DNA of 64,000 nt from Hippopus hippopus (lineage: Eukaryota > Mollusca > Bivalvia > Cardiida > Cardiidae). The notes beneath the pieces were generated by a model. It worked only from the letters and a program-made list of their open reading frames with translations. It made no database searches and was not told the origin of the DNA. Where the stretch lies: positions 62,513,416 to 62,577,415 of the forward strand of contig OX328102.1 in NCBI GenBank assembly GCA_946811185.2, read 5' to 3'. Of this stretch, positions 47,846 to 56,805 are shown one piece after another. The first letter of the stretch is position 1; every line of letters begins with the position of its first letter. The translations under genes and the position numbers were made by a program.

Positions 47846-48374
47846 CTTTTTACCAGATGAAACTAGAGCTGTCACTGAATGTGACTTAATACCCCCGCCA
47901 GTGCTTTGACAGAAAAAAGTGTCAAGTTCAAAGCGAGATAATTCCTCAACCAAGAGGAGTTGACACTTGAAAATTGCAAATCTTCAATATATGATCAATA
48001 TATGTGCAAGGTTTCAATACAATTGAAGGAAAACTGTAGGAGCAGTTTGTGACACAAAATTACTAGTATTTTGTACACAGATGGACAGACGGACACACGG
48101 ACAGACACACGGACAGACAGGCTGATTCCAGTATACCCCAGAAAACATTCGTTTTGCTGGGGGTATAAAAATTTAGCCTCCTCCAAATTGAAAGCATTTG
48201 CAGACGACAATTTCAATGTGCCTCAAATGGTGCAATTTTTCTTTGATAGGGTAGAAAACACTGTGGGAAAAGGAGAAAATGCTGGTTACCAGCATTTTCT
48301 CCTTTTCCCAAGTGTTTTCAAAAGGCTTCTTTTTTAGGGTCATTAAAAGTCAGGATTGTGTGGTAATGGGTTAA
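47845..48374 (+). mobile_element. TTAA-PAL MITE split by a pearl-like element
   Basis: CTTTTTACCAGATGA, insert, AAATTTAGCCTCCTCCAAAT, clean palindrome, GTGTGGTAATGGGTTAA. Confidence 0.9.
47863..48168. mobile_element. Pearl/Helentron-like element, longest copy of the CTAGAGCTGTCAC family
   Basis: 306 bp from CTAGAGCTGTCACTGAATGT to GGGGGTATAA. It keeps a middle part (about 150 bp from GTGTCAAGTTCAAAGCGAGA) that the copies at 3702 and 43710 lack. The MITE it splits resumes exactly, fixing both borders to within a base. Confidence 0.68.
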
Positions 48375-48379
48375 AAACA

Positions 48380-48473
48380 TTTTTAGTTGTATTCTCAAGA
48401 AATTTCTGTTTGTTGTCTACAACAACTTTGAATATGGAAGAGCCTAAAATTTTGTCATTTGGCAAAGAGTTAA
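48380..48473 (-). mobile_element. TTAA-PAL MITE, L half
   Basis: TTTGTTGTCTACAACAACTT to ATTTGGCAAAGAGTTAA. Confidence 0.72.
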
Positions 48474-48580
48474 AGAGTTTTGTTGTTTAGTTTAAGAGTT
48501 TTGATGAAAGTCATGTTCGTGATAACTTGATCACATGTTCAAATAAGCACCTTTTGTTGCATTTAAGCATGCACCGAAGA

Positions 48581-48753
48581 TTAACCCTTTAACCAACAAT
48601 CTTGAATCTAACTGATCCTTCAAGATAAGACTTTTGAAAACATAGTGGGAAAAAGGAGAAAATGCTGGTAACCAGCATTTCCTTCATTTCCCACAATGTT
48701 TTCAAAAGCATTCTTTCTCAGGATTGTTAAACCTCGGATTGTTTGGTAATGCA
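48581..48753. mobile_element. Symmetric (R-R) TTAA-PAL MITE
   Basis: Left TTAACCCTTTAACCAACAAT and AAGACTTTTGAAAAC are an R half in minus sense. The right TTTTCAAAAGCATTCTTTCT and GGATTGTTTGGTAAT are an R half in plus sense. The palindrome lies between them, and the L half is absent. Confidence 0.82.
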
Positions 48754-48902
48754 TAAATGAAACCAAAACCAGCATGGATGAGACCCTGGGAAAATCTTGT
48801 GACTTATCAAAGGTCATCTTAGATAAGGTCAAGAGTTTCGTGCCTGTTTCGTACTTCTGCTCTTTGCTTCCACATGTGACTTGCCATCCCGCTGCACAGC
48901 AT

Positions 48903-49110
48903 TTAACCCTCAGGCTGCTAAGCGCCACTCTCTGACCTTTTGCGGGCAGTTTAGATCAAGATCAGACTGCACAGAATGTGCAGTCTGATCTTGGATCTAC
49001 ACTGTCCGATTAAGAGATATGATTCCCCAATACGTAACTTTGAAATAGAAATAATTGGCTTTTTTACTATCGAGATGAAAGTTTCAATTTAGTTATTTAG
49101 CAGGATAATG
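48903..49110. mobile_element. GATCAGACTGCA hairpin element, ~210-bp subtype, inverted
   Basis: TTAACCCTCAGGCTGCTAAG ... hairpin 48945-49008 ... TTAGTTATTTAGCAGGATAA. The best-preserved ends of this subtype: CTGCTAAGCGC against AGCAG. Confidence 0.8.
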
Positions 49111-49274
49111 GTATAATTGTGGGTACCTTTCAAACCAAGTAACAATTTTTCGTACAACTCCCCAGTGTGATTCAATTCTGTTAAAGACAAAACCATCAAA
49201 ATACATATGCTGTTTTCATCATGCTACATCACTTTTACTTCAATCTTTTTCTACTAATACTTCTACTACATGGG

Positions 49275-49555
49275 CCATGCTCTGACAAATGGGGGTTTAA
49301 TGCACCTCCATGAAGCATTATACCAAGCAAGTCATCTCAAAAATATGGCACCATAAAATCCATTGTTTCAAACCAACTGAATCATGAGGTAGACTGGACC
49401 TTTGGCATGCAGAATATTGACCAATAGCAAAAAGATTTCAACCAAGGTCAGCCTGTCCCGACTGTGCAGGCTGACCTGGGTTTATAGTTTTCGCAGATGC
49501 AAAAAAAAACCCCGTTTTAAGCTCTGTTTTCACAGAGCATAGATCACACGTATGT
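49275..49555. mobile_element. GGTCAGCCTG hairpin element
   Basis: GCCATGCTCTGACAAATGGG, GGTCAGCCTGTCCCGACTGT/GCAGGCTGACC, CCCGTTTTAAGCTCTGTTTT, CACAGAGCAT. Ends ATGCTCTG and CAGAGCAT are inverted. Confidence 0.75.
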
Positions 49556-49660
49556 TAACCCTTAGGCTGCTAAGCACGACTCGCTGACCTTTGGCGGACA
49601 GCGTATATCAAGATCAGACTGCACGTTCTGTGCAGTCTGATCTTCGATCTACACTGTCCA
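49556..49660. mobile_element. GATCAGACTGCA hairpin element, partial
   Basis: TTAACCCTTAGGCTGCTAAG, hairpin 49598-49661 with loop CGTTCTG; the far half is replaced by a MITE. Confidence 0.78.
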
Positions 49661-49888
49661 TTGACTCTTTACCAGACAATCCCGACTATTAACGACCCTG
49701 AGAAAGAAAGCTTTTGAAAACATTGTAGGAAAAGGAGAAAATGTTGGTGACCAGCATTTTCTCCTTTTCCCACAAAGTTTTCTACCCTTCCTAAATCAAA
49801 TATCAATTTTTGAGTCACATTTATTTTGTCGTCTGCAAATGCTTTCAATTTGGACTAGTCCAAAATTTTGTCGTTTGGTAAAGAGTTA
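49661..49888 (-). mobile_element. TTAA-PAL MITE, near-consensus
   Basis: TTGACTCTTTACCAGACAAT to GTTTGGTAAAGAGTTAA. Confidence 0.92.
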
Positions 49889-49916
49889 AGGAGATATCTT
49901 TTCTCAAAAAATACCT

Positions 49917-50145
49917 TTAACCCTTTACCATACAATGACGCCTTTTGACGCCCCTGAAGAAGAGGCCTTTTGAAAACATTGTGGGAAAAGGAGAAAATGC
50001 TGGTAACCAGCATTTTCTCCTTTTCCCACAAAGTTTTCTACCCTATCAAAGAAAAGTTGCGTCATTTGAGCCACTATGAAATTGTCTTCTGCAAATGCTT
50101 TCAATTTGGATAGGTCTTAAATTTTGCCGTGTGGTAAAGGGTTAA
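49917..50145 (-). mobile_element. TTAA-PAL MITE, near-consensus
   Basis: TTAACCCTTTACCATACAAT to GTGTGGTAAAGGGTTAA. Its R block (ATGACGCCTTTTGACGCCCC) belongs to the sub-lineage seen at 12003. Confidence 0.93.
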
Positions 50146-50267
50146 AACAGCAATATTTAGGTTTTTCATATTGGCTTGAAAGTTTCATTTCTTTTATTCA
50201 GCAAGATAAGAGTTAAGTAAATCCAATGTTATAAAGTCAGATGTTAGATGAAAGTCAACCTTGTTTA

Positions 50268-50579
50268 GAGTCGGTAGCGTGCAGGACTTGAGAACACGGC
50301 GTCCAGGGTTCAATCCCTGGCCATGACCCCTGGCTCGGCCAATTTCTTTCCGAGGATTGATGATAGTCAGTGCGACAGGATTCATTCCTCTCCCACCGCT
50401 GACCATTGTTTCGACGATGATTATGTGGGAAAGCAGCCAGTGGCTTGGAAAGAAAATTGTGCGAAGTACTGGTAAAAGAGACTCCAGGAACGCATGGATA
50501 GGTGCACTGGCTGCCGCGATATAACTGAAATAGTGTTGAAAATGGCGTTAAACACCATACAATCAATCAATCAATCAAT
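50268..50579 (+). mobile_element. SINE1 with 12-bp target duplication
   Basis: The head starts inside the A box (GAGTCGGTAGCGTGCAGG), with B box CAGGGTTCAATCCCTGG and an (AATC)n tail. CAACCTTGTTTA is repeated exactly at 50256-50267 and 50580-50591. The missing first dozen bases indicate 5-prime truncation on insertion. Confidence 0.93.
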
Positions 50580-50597
50580 CAACCTTGTTTACAGTAC

Positions 50598-51085
50598 TTA
50601 ACCCTTTTCCAGATGACACACTTTAGACTTCTCCAAAATGAAAAGCATTTACAGATAACAAATCAAAAATGACGCAAATAATGGAATCTATCCTTTAACC
50701 CTTTACCAAACAACAAAATTTTGGACTAGTCCAAATTGAAAGTGTTTGCAGATGACAGATTAAATACTGAAAAATTGAAATTTGTTTTAAAAACAGGTAG
50801 AAAATACTGTGAGGAAAAAGAGAAAATGCTGGTCACCAGCATTTTCTCTTTTTCCCACAATATTTTCAAAAGGGTTATTCTCAGAGTCGTAAGAAGTCGG
50901 GATTGTGTGGTAAAGGGTTAAAGATAGATGTCATTGTTGACAAAAGAGAAAATGCTGGTAACCAGTATTGTCTCCGTTTCCTACAATGTTTTCTACATTA
51001 TCAAAGACAAACAGTATCATTTCAACCACTTTTAGTAAGTAAATGCTCTAAATTTGGATAAGTCTTAAATTTCGTCCTTTTGAAA
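50598..51085. mobile_element. Symmetric (L-L) TTAA-PAL MITE hosting a nested copy
   Basis: Left L half (TTAACCCTTTTCCAGATGAC) stops at TATCCTTTAA; after the insert TTAAAGATAGATGTCATTG leads into the palindrome. The right half (TTTTCTACATTATCAAAGAC, CTAAATTTGGATAAGTCTTA) is again an L half, inverted. Confidence 0.78.
50695..50921 (+). mobile_element. TTAA-PAL MITE, nested insert
   Basis: TTAACCCTTTACCAAACAAC to GTGTGGTAAAGGGTTAA between duplicated TTAA. Arms share CACCAGCATT-like centre GGTCACC. Confidence 0.93.
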
Positions 51086-51341
51086 AACGTTTTGTAATTT
51101 TAATAGTGTTTACTGCAGAAAGGGGGATAACTACAAGACTACAATTCTAGCATTCGAACCCAAAAGAATGTAACATTTCAAACATTATGACATTTGCTTT
51201 TTTCAACAATATGGAAAAAGAGATAAGGAAATTATTATCAATATTTACATGTTTCATTTCACAGTTCTTAATCTCCTGCCATTGCCTTTGAGGTAAATCA
51301 CCTGGGCATCTAATTATCTACAGAGTAGAGACTTGTTTTAG
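51086..51341. other. No gene seen
   Basis: AT-rich spacer. Confidence 0.35.
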
Positions 51342-51571
51342 TTTAACCCTTTACCACATAATCCCGAGTTTTAACGACCATGTGGAAGAAGCCTTTTGAA
51401 AACACTGTGGGAAAAGGAGAAAATGCTGGTAACCAGCATTTTCTCCTTTTGCCACAATGTTTTCTATCCTTCTTAAAACACACTTCAATTTTTAAGTCAC
51501 ATGTATTTTGTCGTCTGCAAATGCTTTCAATTTGGACAAGTAAAAAATTCTGTCGTTTGGTAAAGAGTTAA
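51342..51571 (-). mobile_element. TTAA-PAL MITE, near-consensus
   Basis: TTAACCCTTTACCACATAAT to GTTTGGTAAAGAGTTAA; shares its right TTAA with the next copy. Confidence 0.94.
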
Positions 51572-52070
51572 CTCATTTACCAGACAACAGATTTCTAACT
51601 TGTTCATACTGAAGCTGAGCCTGGATAGCTCAGTTTGTAGCGTATAGGACTTGAGTACTGGGGGTGGCTGGTTCGATCCACGTCTCGGCCAATTTCTTTC
51701 CGAGGACTGATGATAGTAATTGCAACAAGATTCATTCCTCTCTCACCACTGACCATTGTTTCGATGATTGTTACGGGGTATATGGAAAAGCAGCCAGTGG
51801 CTTAGAAAGAATGTTGTGTGGTAAAAGAAACTCCAGGAAAGCATGGATAGGTGCACTGGCTGCTGCGTTATAACTGAAATAATGTTGAAAACAGCGTTAA
51901 ACACCATACTATCAATCAATCAATCAGTCAATGCCCATACTGAATTGATTGTGGTTCAGATGATTGGATTTGCCTTAAAAAAAGTAGGTATGATTAATTG
52001 TGGGAAAAGGAGAAAATGCGTGTTAGCTTTTCCTCCAACACTGTCAAGTCTAAAATTGTATTATTTCGAA
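51568..52070 (+). mobile_element. TTAA-PAL MITE split by SINE1
   Basis: TTAACTCATTTACCAGACAA to TTCATACTGAA, SINE, CATACTGAATTGATTGTGGT, then a first arm and a short L-type tail (CAAGTCTAAAATTG), so the copy may be symmetric. Confidence 0.8.
51614..51935 (+). mobile_element. SINE1 with 9-bp target duplication
   Basis: GAGCCTGGATAGCTCAGTTT (A box), GCTGGTTCGATCCACG (B box), tail ATCAATCAATCAGTCAATG. CATACTGAA is repeated at 51605-51613 and 51936-51944. Confidence 0.9.
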
Positions 52071-52092
52071 TCATATCATTTTGTTGAGTTTA

Positions 52093-52317
52093 AGTCTTTA
52101 CCAAACGACAAAATTTTAGACTTGTCCAAACTGAAAGCATATGCAGACAACAAAAGAAACCTGATTGAAAGATTGAAACTTGACTTTAGAAGAGTAGAAA
52201 ACATTGTGGGAAAAGGAGAAAATGCTGGTTACCAGCATTTTCTCCTTTTCCCACAATGTTTTCAGAAGGCTTCTTCCTCTGGGTCATAAAAACCAAGGAT
52301 TGTTTGGTAAGGGTTAA
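52093..52317 (+). mobile_element. TTAA-PAL MITE, 59463 sub-lineage
   Basis: TCTTTACCAAACGACAAAAT, GAAACTTGACTTTAGAAGAG, perfect palindrome, CAGAAGGCTTCTTCCTCTGG, TTTGGTAAGGGTTAA. Very similar to 3152 and 59463. Confidence 0.93.
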
Positions 52318-52553
52318 CTCTTTACCACACAAGAAGAATTTATTATGGAATTTCTCCAAGTTGAAAGCATTTGCTGTCAATAATTGAAATTTAGCTCAAA
52401 TGATGGAATTTGTCTGTGGTAGAGCAGAAAAAACATTGTGTGAAAATGAGGAGAAAATGCTGGTCACCAGCATTTTCTCCTTTTCACACAATGTTTTCAA
52501 AAGGGTTCTTCTGTGGGATTGTTAAAACTCGGGATTGTGTGGAAAAGGGTTAA
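52314..52553 (+). mobile_element. TTAA-PAL MITE with matched arm change
   Basis: Both arms read GTGTGA/TCACAC instead of GTGGGA/TCCCAC. An extra TGA sits in the left arm only. Shared left TTAA. Confidence 0.92.
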
Positions 52554-52581
52554 ACATTCTTGTCAGATCACTAGTGAAGGG

Positions 52582-53044
52582 TTAACTCTTTACTGAATGA
52601 CAAAATTTTAGACTCTAAAGCAATCGACCCCTGCTCTGTCAAAAGGAGCCCTAATACATCTGCAAAAAATATTGACCCAGGTCAGCCTGCGCAGTCTGCG
52701 CAGACTGACCTGGGCCAAAACCTTTTGCTTTAGGTCAATTTTCTGTATGTCAAAGGACAAGTGTACTTCATGATTCAGTCAGATGTTTTTAAAAAAAGGA
52801 TTTATGGATCCATAATAATGTGACGGTTTGCCTGGTATCATGCATCACGGAGATGCATTAAGCACCCATTTCCCAGAGCATGGCTCATTCGCAGATGATG
52901 ATTTTAAATGTGACTCAAATGACAAAATATTTTCCTTGATAGGATAAAAACATTGTGGAAAAAGAGAAAATGCTGGTCACTGACATTTTCTCCTTTTCCC
53001 GAAATGTAGCGCTGTCTAAAGTCTGAACTATTTTGTAAAGGTTT
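52582..53044 (+). mobile_element. TTAA-PAL MITE split by a GGTCAGCCTG element
   Basis: TTAACTCTTTACTGAATGAC to TTTTAGACTC; resumes near 52886 with CATTCGCAGATGATGATTTT, then palindrome and ATTTTGTAAAGGTTTAA. Confidence 0.82.
52620..52885. mobile_element. GGTCAGCCTG hairpin element, best copy
   Basis: CCCCTGCTCTGTCAAAAGGA to TTTCCCAGAGCATGGCTC, with the palindrome CCAGGTCAGCCTGCGCAGTC / TGCGCAGACTGACCTGG. Ends TGCTCTG and CAGAGCA are inverted. Confidence 0.8.
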
Positions 53045-53262
53045 AAGAGACACAGGTCTATATCTCTATGCCATCAATTGATATTTTCTCCGAAAAACCA
53101 TCAATATCAACGAGATGTGGGCGTACACTTGTCTCTTGACCTTCAACAGACAAGAAATTCCAGCGGATTAGTGTTTTATTGATGAGAAATTCCAACAGCT
53201 TTGTATGTAAGCTTTTTTCTGTTGTCTGGATAAAACTTAACAGATCCCTTTGGCTTCCTATT
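53045..53262. other. No gene seen
   Basis: Spacer. CAATTGATATTTTCTCCG and CCATCAATATCAACG hint at a weak inverted repeat near 53080. Confidence 0.35.
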
Positions 53263-53274
53263 GTAGCATCATCT

Positions 53275-53549
53275 GTTTGTTTGTATTGTAGTTGAACGCC
53301 GCTTTAATAGCTTGGGTCATAATCACGCCAGTCAGTGAACTTACACAAACATGGGTTTCCTGGCTTTTTTTTTCCACACCAGCACTGACACAACTTTCTT
53401 TCCAAGCCACGGACTACTTTTCTCAATTGCATCACAGGTGAGAGGCAAAAAATTGCCTGAAAGAAAGTTTGCCTCAGCCATGTATTGAACCCACAACCAC
53501 TAGGTCACAAGTCGGGTATGCTAACCACTAAGCCACCCAGCTGGGTGGT
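53275..53549 (-). mobile_element. SINE3 with 12-bp target duplication
   Basis: Minus strand: GGTGGCTTAGTGGTTAGCAT (A box), GTTGTGGGTTCAATACATGG (B box), GAGGCAAACTTTCTTTCAGG, GTGTTGTAATA-like end. GTAGCATCATCT is repeated at 53263-53274 and 53550-53561. Confidence 0.9.
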
Positions 53550-53561
53550 GTAGCATCATCT

Positions 53562-53700
53562 TAACAAGTCAAGGTCTAATTCTCCAAGGATTCTCTAAAT
53601 TTCATAGTAAAAAAATATCTGATTGGCTAAACCAAACTATTTGGTTTGGCCAATCAGAAATGGTGCAACTTTCAAGTTTAGAAAAATTAAGGTATGTGTG
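53562..53700. mobile_element. TTGGCTAAACCAA foldback MITE
   Basis: TGATTGGCTAAACCAAACTA mirrored by TTTGGTTTGGCCAATCAG; outer arms diverged. Confidence 0.72.
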
Positions 53701-53844
53701 ATAAATCTTCAAACAAGTCTGATCAACCAATTCAGAGAAAAATATGCTTAATCTTCAAAATTTTTATATCATCACAAAATGAAGACTGTTTATAACAAAA
53801 TATTTCAAACAGCATGAAATCTGTGTTGGACTTCTGATAAATCT

Positions 53845-53960
53845 TTACCAAGTGACGAAATTTTAGACAGACATCATCACTTGAGCTACATTTATTTTGT
53901 CGTCTGCAAATGCTTTCAGTTTGGGCGAGAGCAAAATTTTGTCGTTCGGTAAAGAGTTAA
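53845..53960. mobile_element. Symmetric (L-L) TTAA-PAL MITE, palindrome lost
   Basis: Left AATCTTTACCAAGTGACGAA with TTTTAGAC; right TTTTGTCGTCTGCAAATGCT to TTCGGTAAAGAGTTAA. Both are L halves, with no arm between them. Confidence 0.7.
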
Positions 53961-54260
53961 TTTGTCGTCTGCAAAATTTGATGTTTTAACACTTTACCAA
54001 ACAATAAAATTTCAGACTGGTCCAAATTGAAAGCATTTACGGATGACAAAATTAATTTGACTCAAAAATTGAATTTTGTCCTTGGAAGGGTGGAAAACAT
54101 TGTGGGAAAAGGAGAAAATGCTGGTTACCAGCATTTTCTCCTTTTCCCACAATATTTTCAAAGGGCTTCTTTCTCAGAGTTGTGAAAACCAGGGATTGTT
54201 TGGTAAAGAGTTAATTTTGGACAAGTCTTCGCTTTTGTTGTTTAATAAAGAGAAAATGTT
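53961..54260 (-). mobile_element. TTAA-PAL MITE L half hosting a nested copy
   Basis: TTAATTTGTCGTCTGCAAAA to TGATGTTTTAA, insert, then TTAATTTTGGACAAGTCTTC to TTGTTTAATAAAGAG. Confidence 0.82.
53986..54214 (+). mobile_element. TTAA-PAL MITE, nested insert
   Basis: TTAACACTTTACCAAACAAT to TTTGGTAAAGAGTTAA, between duplicated TTAA. Close to 19337 in its L half (GGACTGGTCC, GAATTTTGTCCTTGGAAGG). Confidence 0.93.
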
Positions 54261-54711
54261 TCATCAAATTAGCTTCATTGGGAGAAAAAAAGTGCAATTC
54301 AAATTATCTCCCTTGTTAGATAAAAACCAAGGTAACCAAATTGCAACTAGGTCCTTTTATTTGGTTTCCTTTGTTTTTATCCTTGCTTTTCTAAGAGATG
54401 TTGCGATTATTATAATTTGACTTATGATGTGTATGTAAGGTCTTCATAGAGTTTTCAAATCGAATTTCACACACTAATACCATTGAAATGCAAGAAATAG
54501 ATCAATTTTGTGGTTTGATAAATTTTGAAGATGTTTACAGCTGAACAATCCTAAATAGTGCAAAGAATATCAAGGATAAAAACCAAGTAATAACTTGTTC
54601 AGGACCTAGTTAGTAGTAGAGAGCTATCAAGGGAAGTAACTGTCTTTTGTCTCCCATTATATCAATCAAGGCAATCAATTCAGGAAACATAACAGTTCAT
54701 ACCTTCCTTTT
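54261..54711. other. No gene seen
   Basis: AT-rich spacer with no supported feature. Confidence 0.4.
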
Positions 54712-54918
54712 AATTCTTATCCTGTTAAATAATTGAAATTAAATTTTCCAGCTAATAGTAAAAACTCTGAGTTTGCTATCTCAAAGGCATCTTTTGGGAA
54801 AAATGTCTTCTTATTGGACAAGGTAGATCCAAGATCAGACTGCACATTCTGTGCAGTCTGATCTTGATCTACACTGACGGCAAAAGGTCATAGAGTCGCG
54901 CTTAGCAGGCTAAGGGTT
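54712..54918. mobile_element. GATCAGACTGCA hairpin element, ~210-bp subtype
   Basis: TATCCTGTTAAATAATTGAA ... hairpin 54817-54880 ... GCGCTTAGCAGGCTAAGGGT, TTAA. It abuts the next MITE at its TTAA. Confidence 0.8.
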
Positions 54919-55357
54919 AACACTTTACCACACAACAAAAATGTAGACTTGTCAATATTAAAAGCATTCGGAGACAACAAATTAACTCTTTACCAAATGA
55001 CATGATTTTAGACTAGTCCAAATTGAAAGCGTTTGGAGACGACAAAATTAACATGATTCAAAAATTGAAATTTATTTTGGGAAAGGTCGAAAACATTGCA
55101 GGAAAAGGAGAAAATGCTGGTTACCAGCATTTTCTCCTTTTCCCTCAATGTTTTCAGAAGGCTTCTTCCTATGGGTCGTAAAAACCAGGGATTGTTTGGT
55201 AAAGGGTTAAATGTAGTTTTGCATGATGACTTCTGCCTGTAATAGAGGAGAGCACAGAGTGGGAAAAGGAGGAATTGCTGGTTACCAGCATTTTTTTCTT
55301 TTCCAACAATGGTTTCAAAAGACTTATCTTTTAAGGGATTGTGTGGCACAGGATTTA
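54917..55357 (+). mobile_element. TTAA-PAL MITE hosting a nested copy
   Basis: Left part 54917-54985 ends GGAGACAACAAATTAA; right part 55207-55357 starts TTAAATGTAGTTTTGCATGA. The break is at the same internal TTAA as in the copy at 19284. R terminus GTGTGGCACAGGATTTAA. Confidence 0.93.
54982..55210 (+). mobile_element. TTAA-PAL MITE, nested insert
   Basis: TTAACTCTTTACCAAATGAC to TTTGGTAAAGGGTTAA, between duplicated TTAA. Confidence 0.95.
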
Positions 55358-55530
55358 ACTCCTTACCACACAACAAACTTTTAGACTACTCCAAATTGAA
55401 TGCATTTGCAGACTGGAAAGGACTGGACTTGTCTTTGAAAGGTCAGAAAACATTGAGGAAAAAGGAGAAAATGCTGATTGCCAACATTTTCTTCTTTTGC
55501 CACAATGGTTTTGTGTGGTAAAGGATTTAA
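55354..55530 (+). mobile_element. TTAA-PAL MITE, R half trimmed
   Basis: Palindrome followed directly by TGGTTTTGTGTGGTAAAGG, so the R block is deleted, much as at 14279. Confidence 0.86.
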
Positions 55531-55752
55531 CAGGGACATAAATCTTCAAAATTTTCTCTACACAGCAAAACAATACCCCAAAAGTTGAAAAGGTCAAATT
55601 CCAAATATAGCAACAAAAATCCCAATATCCATTGTCACCACACAAATAATGGTATTATTCCACAATTATTCCCTCAGTATCAAAAGTAACGGTGCTAAAT
55701 CCAAACTACCACAATACAGATTAAATACTGAACAAGAGAACACAAGTATACC
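55531..55752. other. No gene seen
   Basis: AT-rich spacer before the tandem doublet. Confidence 0.4.
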
Positions 55753-56028
55753 ATCTAGAGATAAATGCTACACTGACAAACGAACAGTTTTCAATAGGCT
55801 ATAAATCGTGTCTAATATGGGACAATAGCTGTAGCTCTCTGTAACTTAGTCCATTCAGATCAAAATTCCCTCAACCTTTTCTCTGATCCAATCTAGAGAT
55901 AAATGCTACACTGACAAACGAACAGTTTTCAATAGGCTATAAATCGTGTCTAATATGGGACAATAGCTGTAGCTCTCTGTAACTTAGTCCATTCAGATCA
56001 AAATTCCCTCAACCTTTTCTCTGATCCA
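55753..56028. repeat. Perfect 138-bp tandem duplication
   Basis: Two consecutive units, 55753-55890 and 55891-56028, both running from ATCTAGAGATAAATGCTACA to CCTTTTCTCTGATCCA. I find no difference between them. A further CCATTCAGATCAAA follows the second unit. Confidence 0.95.
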
Positions 56029-56043
56029 TTCAGATCAAACAGC

Positions 56044-56281
56044 CCTTGACCCTTCAGCATGTAATTCTGACTTTTAACAACCCTAAAGAAGAAGACTTTT
56101 GAAAACATTGTGGGAAAAGGAGAAAATGCTGGTAACCAGCACTTTCTACTTTTCCCAAAATGTTTTCTAGACCTACCCTTCCCAAAAGAAATTTAAATCT
56201 TTGAGCCACATTTATTTTTGTCGTCTGCAAATGCTTTCAATTTATACAAGTCTAAAATTTTGTTGTTTAGTACAGAGTTAA
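56044..56281 (-). mobile_element. TTAA-PAL MITE
   Basis: TTGACCCTTCAGCATGTAAT to GTTTAGTACAGAGTTAA; second arm carries CACTTTCTACTTTTCCC. Confidence 0.88.
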
Positions 56282-56299
56282 ACTTTTCCTTTCACATTG

Positions 56300-56400
56300 T
56301 TTTTGCCCATGGAGTGCTAAGCACAACATAATTTTTTGCGTGCTGACACTGCAGATCAAGATCAGACTGCAGAAAATATGCAGTCTGATCTTAGAATTTT
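56300..56400. mobile_element. GATCAGACTGCA hairpin element
   Basis: CAGATCAAGATCAGACTGCA, loop GAAAATA, TGCAGTCTGATCTTAGA; flank ATGGAGTGCTAAGCAC. Confidence 0.65.
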
Positions 56401-56447
56401 AAGACCCAAATGATTGTAATTGAGAGGTTTTTGTACATGACGTCTCA

Positions 56448-56540
56448 GGAAAGGAGACTGTGTAGATTAAGATCACACCACACATTTTGTGCAATCTGAA
56501 TATGCTCTATACTGGCTGCAAAGGCAACTAATGTAGTGAA
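56448..56540. mobile_element. GATCAGACTGCA hairpin, decayed
   Basis: GTGTAGATTAAGATCACACC and GTGCAATCTGAATATGCTCT pair imperfectly; flank CTGGCTGCAAAGGCAACTA. Confidence 0.55.
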
Positions 56541-56584
56541 CATGGCTTTATAGGTTTGTCATCTGCAAATACTTTCAACTGGAT

Positions 56585-56805
56585 TGCATCAAAAAACTTC
56601 TGAATAAATAAACTGCATTTTCTCAAAGGCTAAAAATACATTTCCTCTACAAGATAGTGAGACAGTTCGGTCACAATCTAGAATATAGCAGTGGACAGTG
56701 TAGATCTAGAATCAGACTGCAAATTCTGTGCAGTTTGATCTTGATCTACACTGTCCACATACGCATATGCTTCTGGTGTTGTCTTTGGTATGGAAAGAGT
56801 TACAT
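56585..56805. mobile_element. GATCAGACTGCA hairpin element, ~215-bp subtype
   Basis: CTGAATAAATAAACTGCATT, TTTCCTCTACAAGATAGTGA, hairpin 56692-56757, TTGGTATGGAAAGAGTTA. Confidence 0.8.

Noticed and set aside
3659..48216. Frames with repeated SVRVSVCVQ and YPQQNECFRGYTGI
   Set aside because: These come from the ACGG microsatellite and terminal hairpin of the pearl-like elements.
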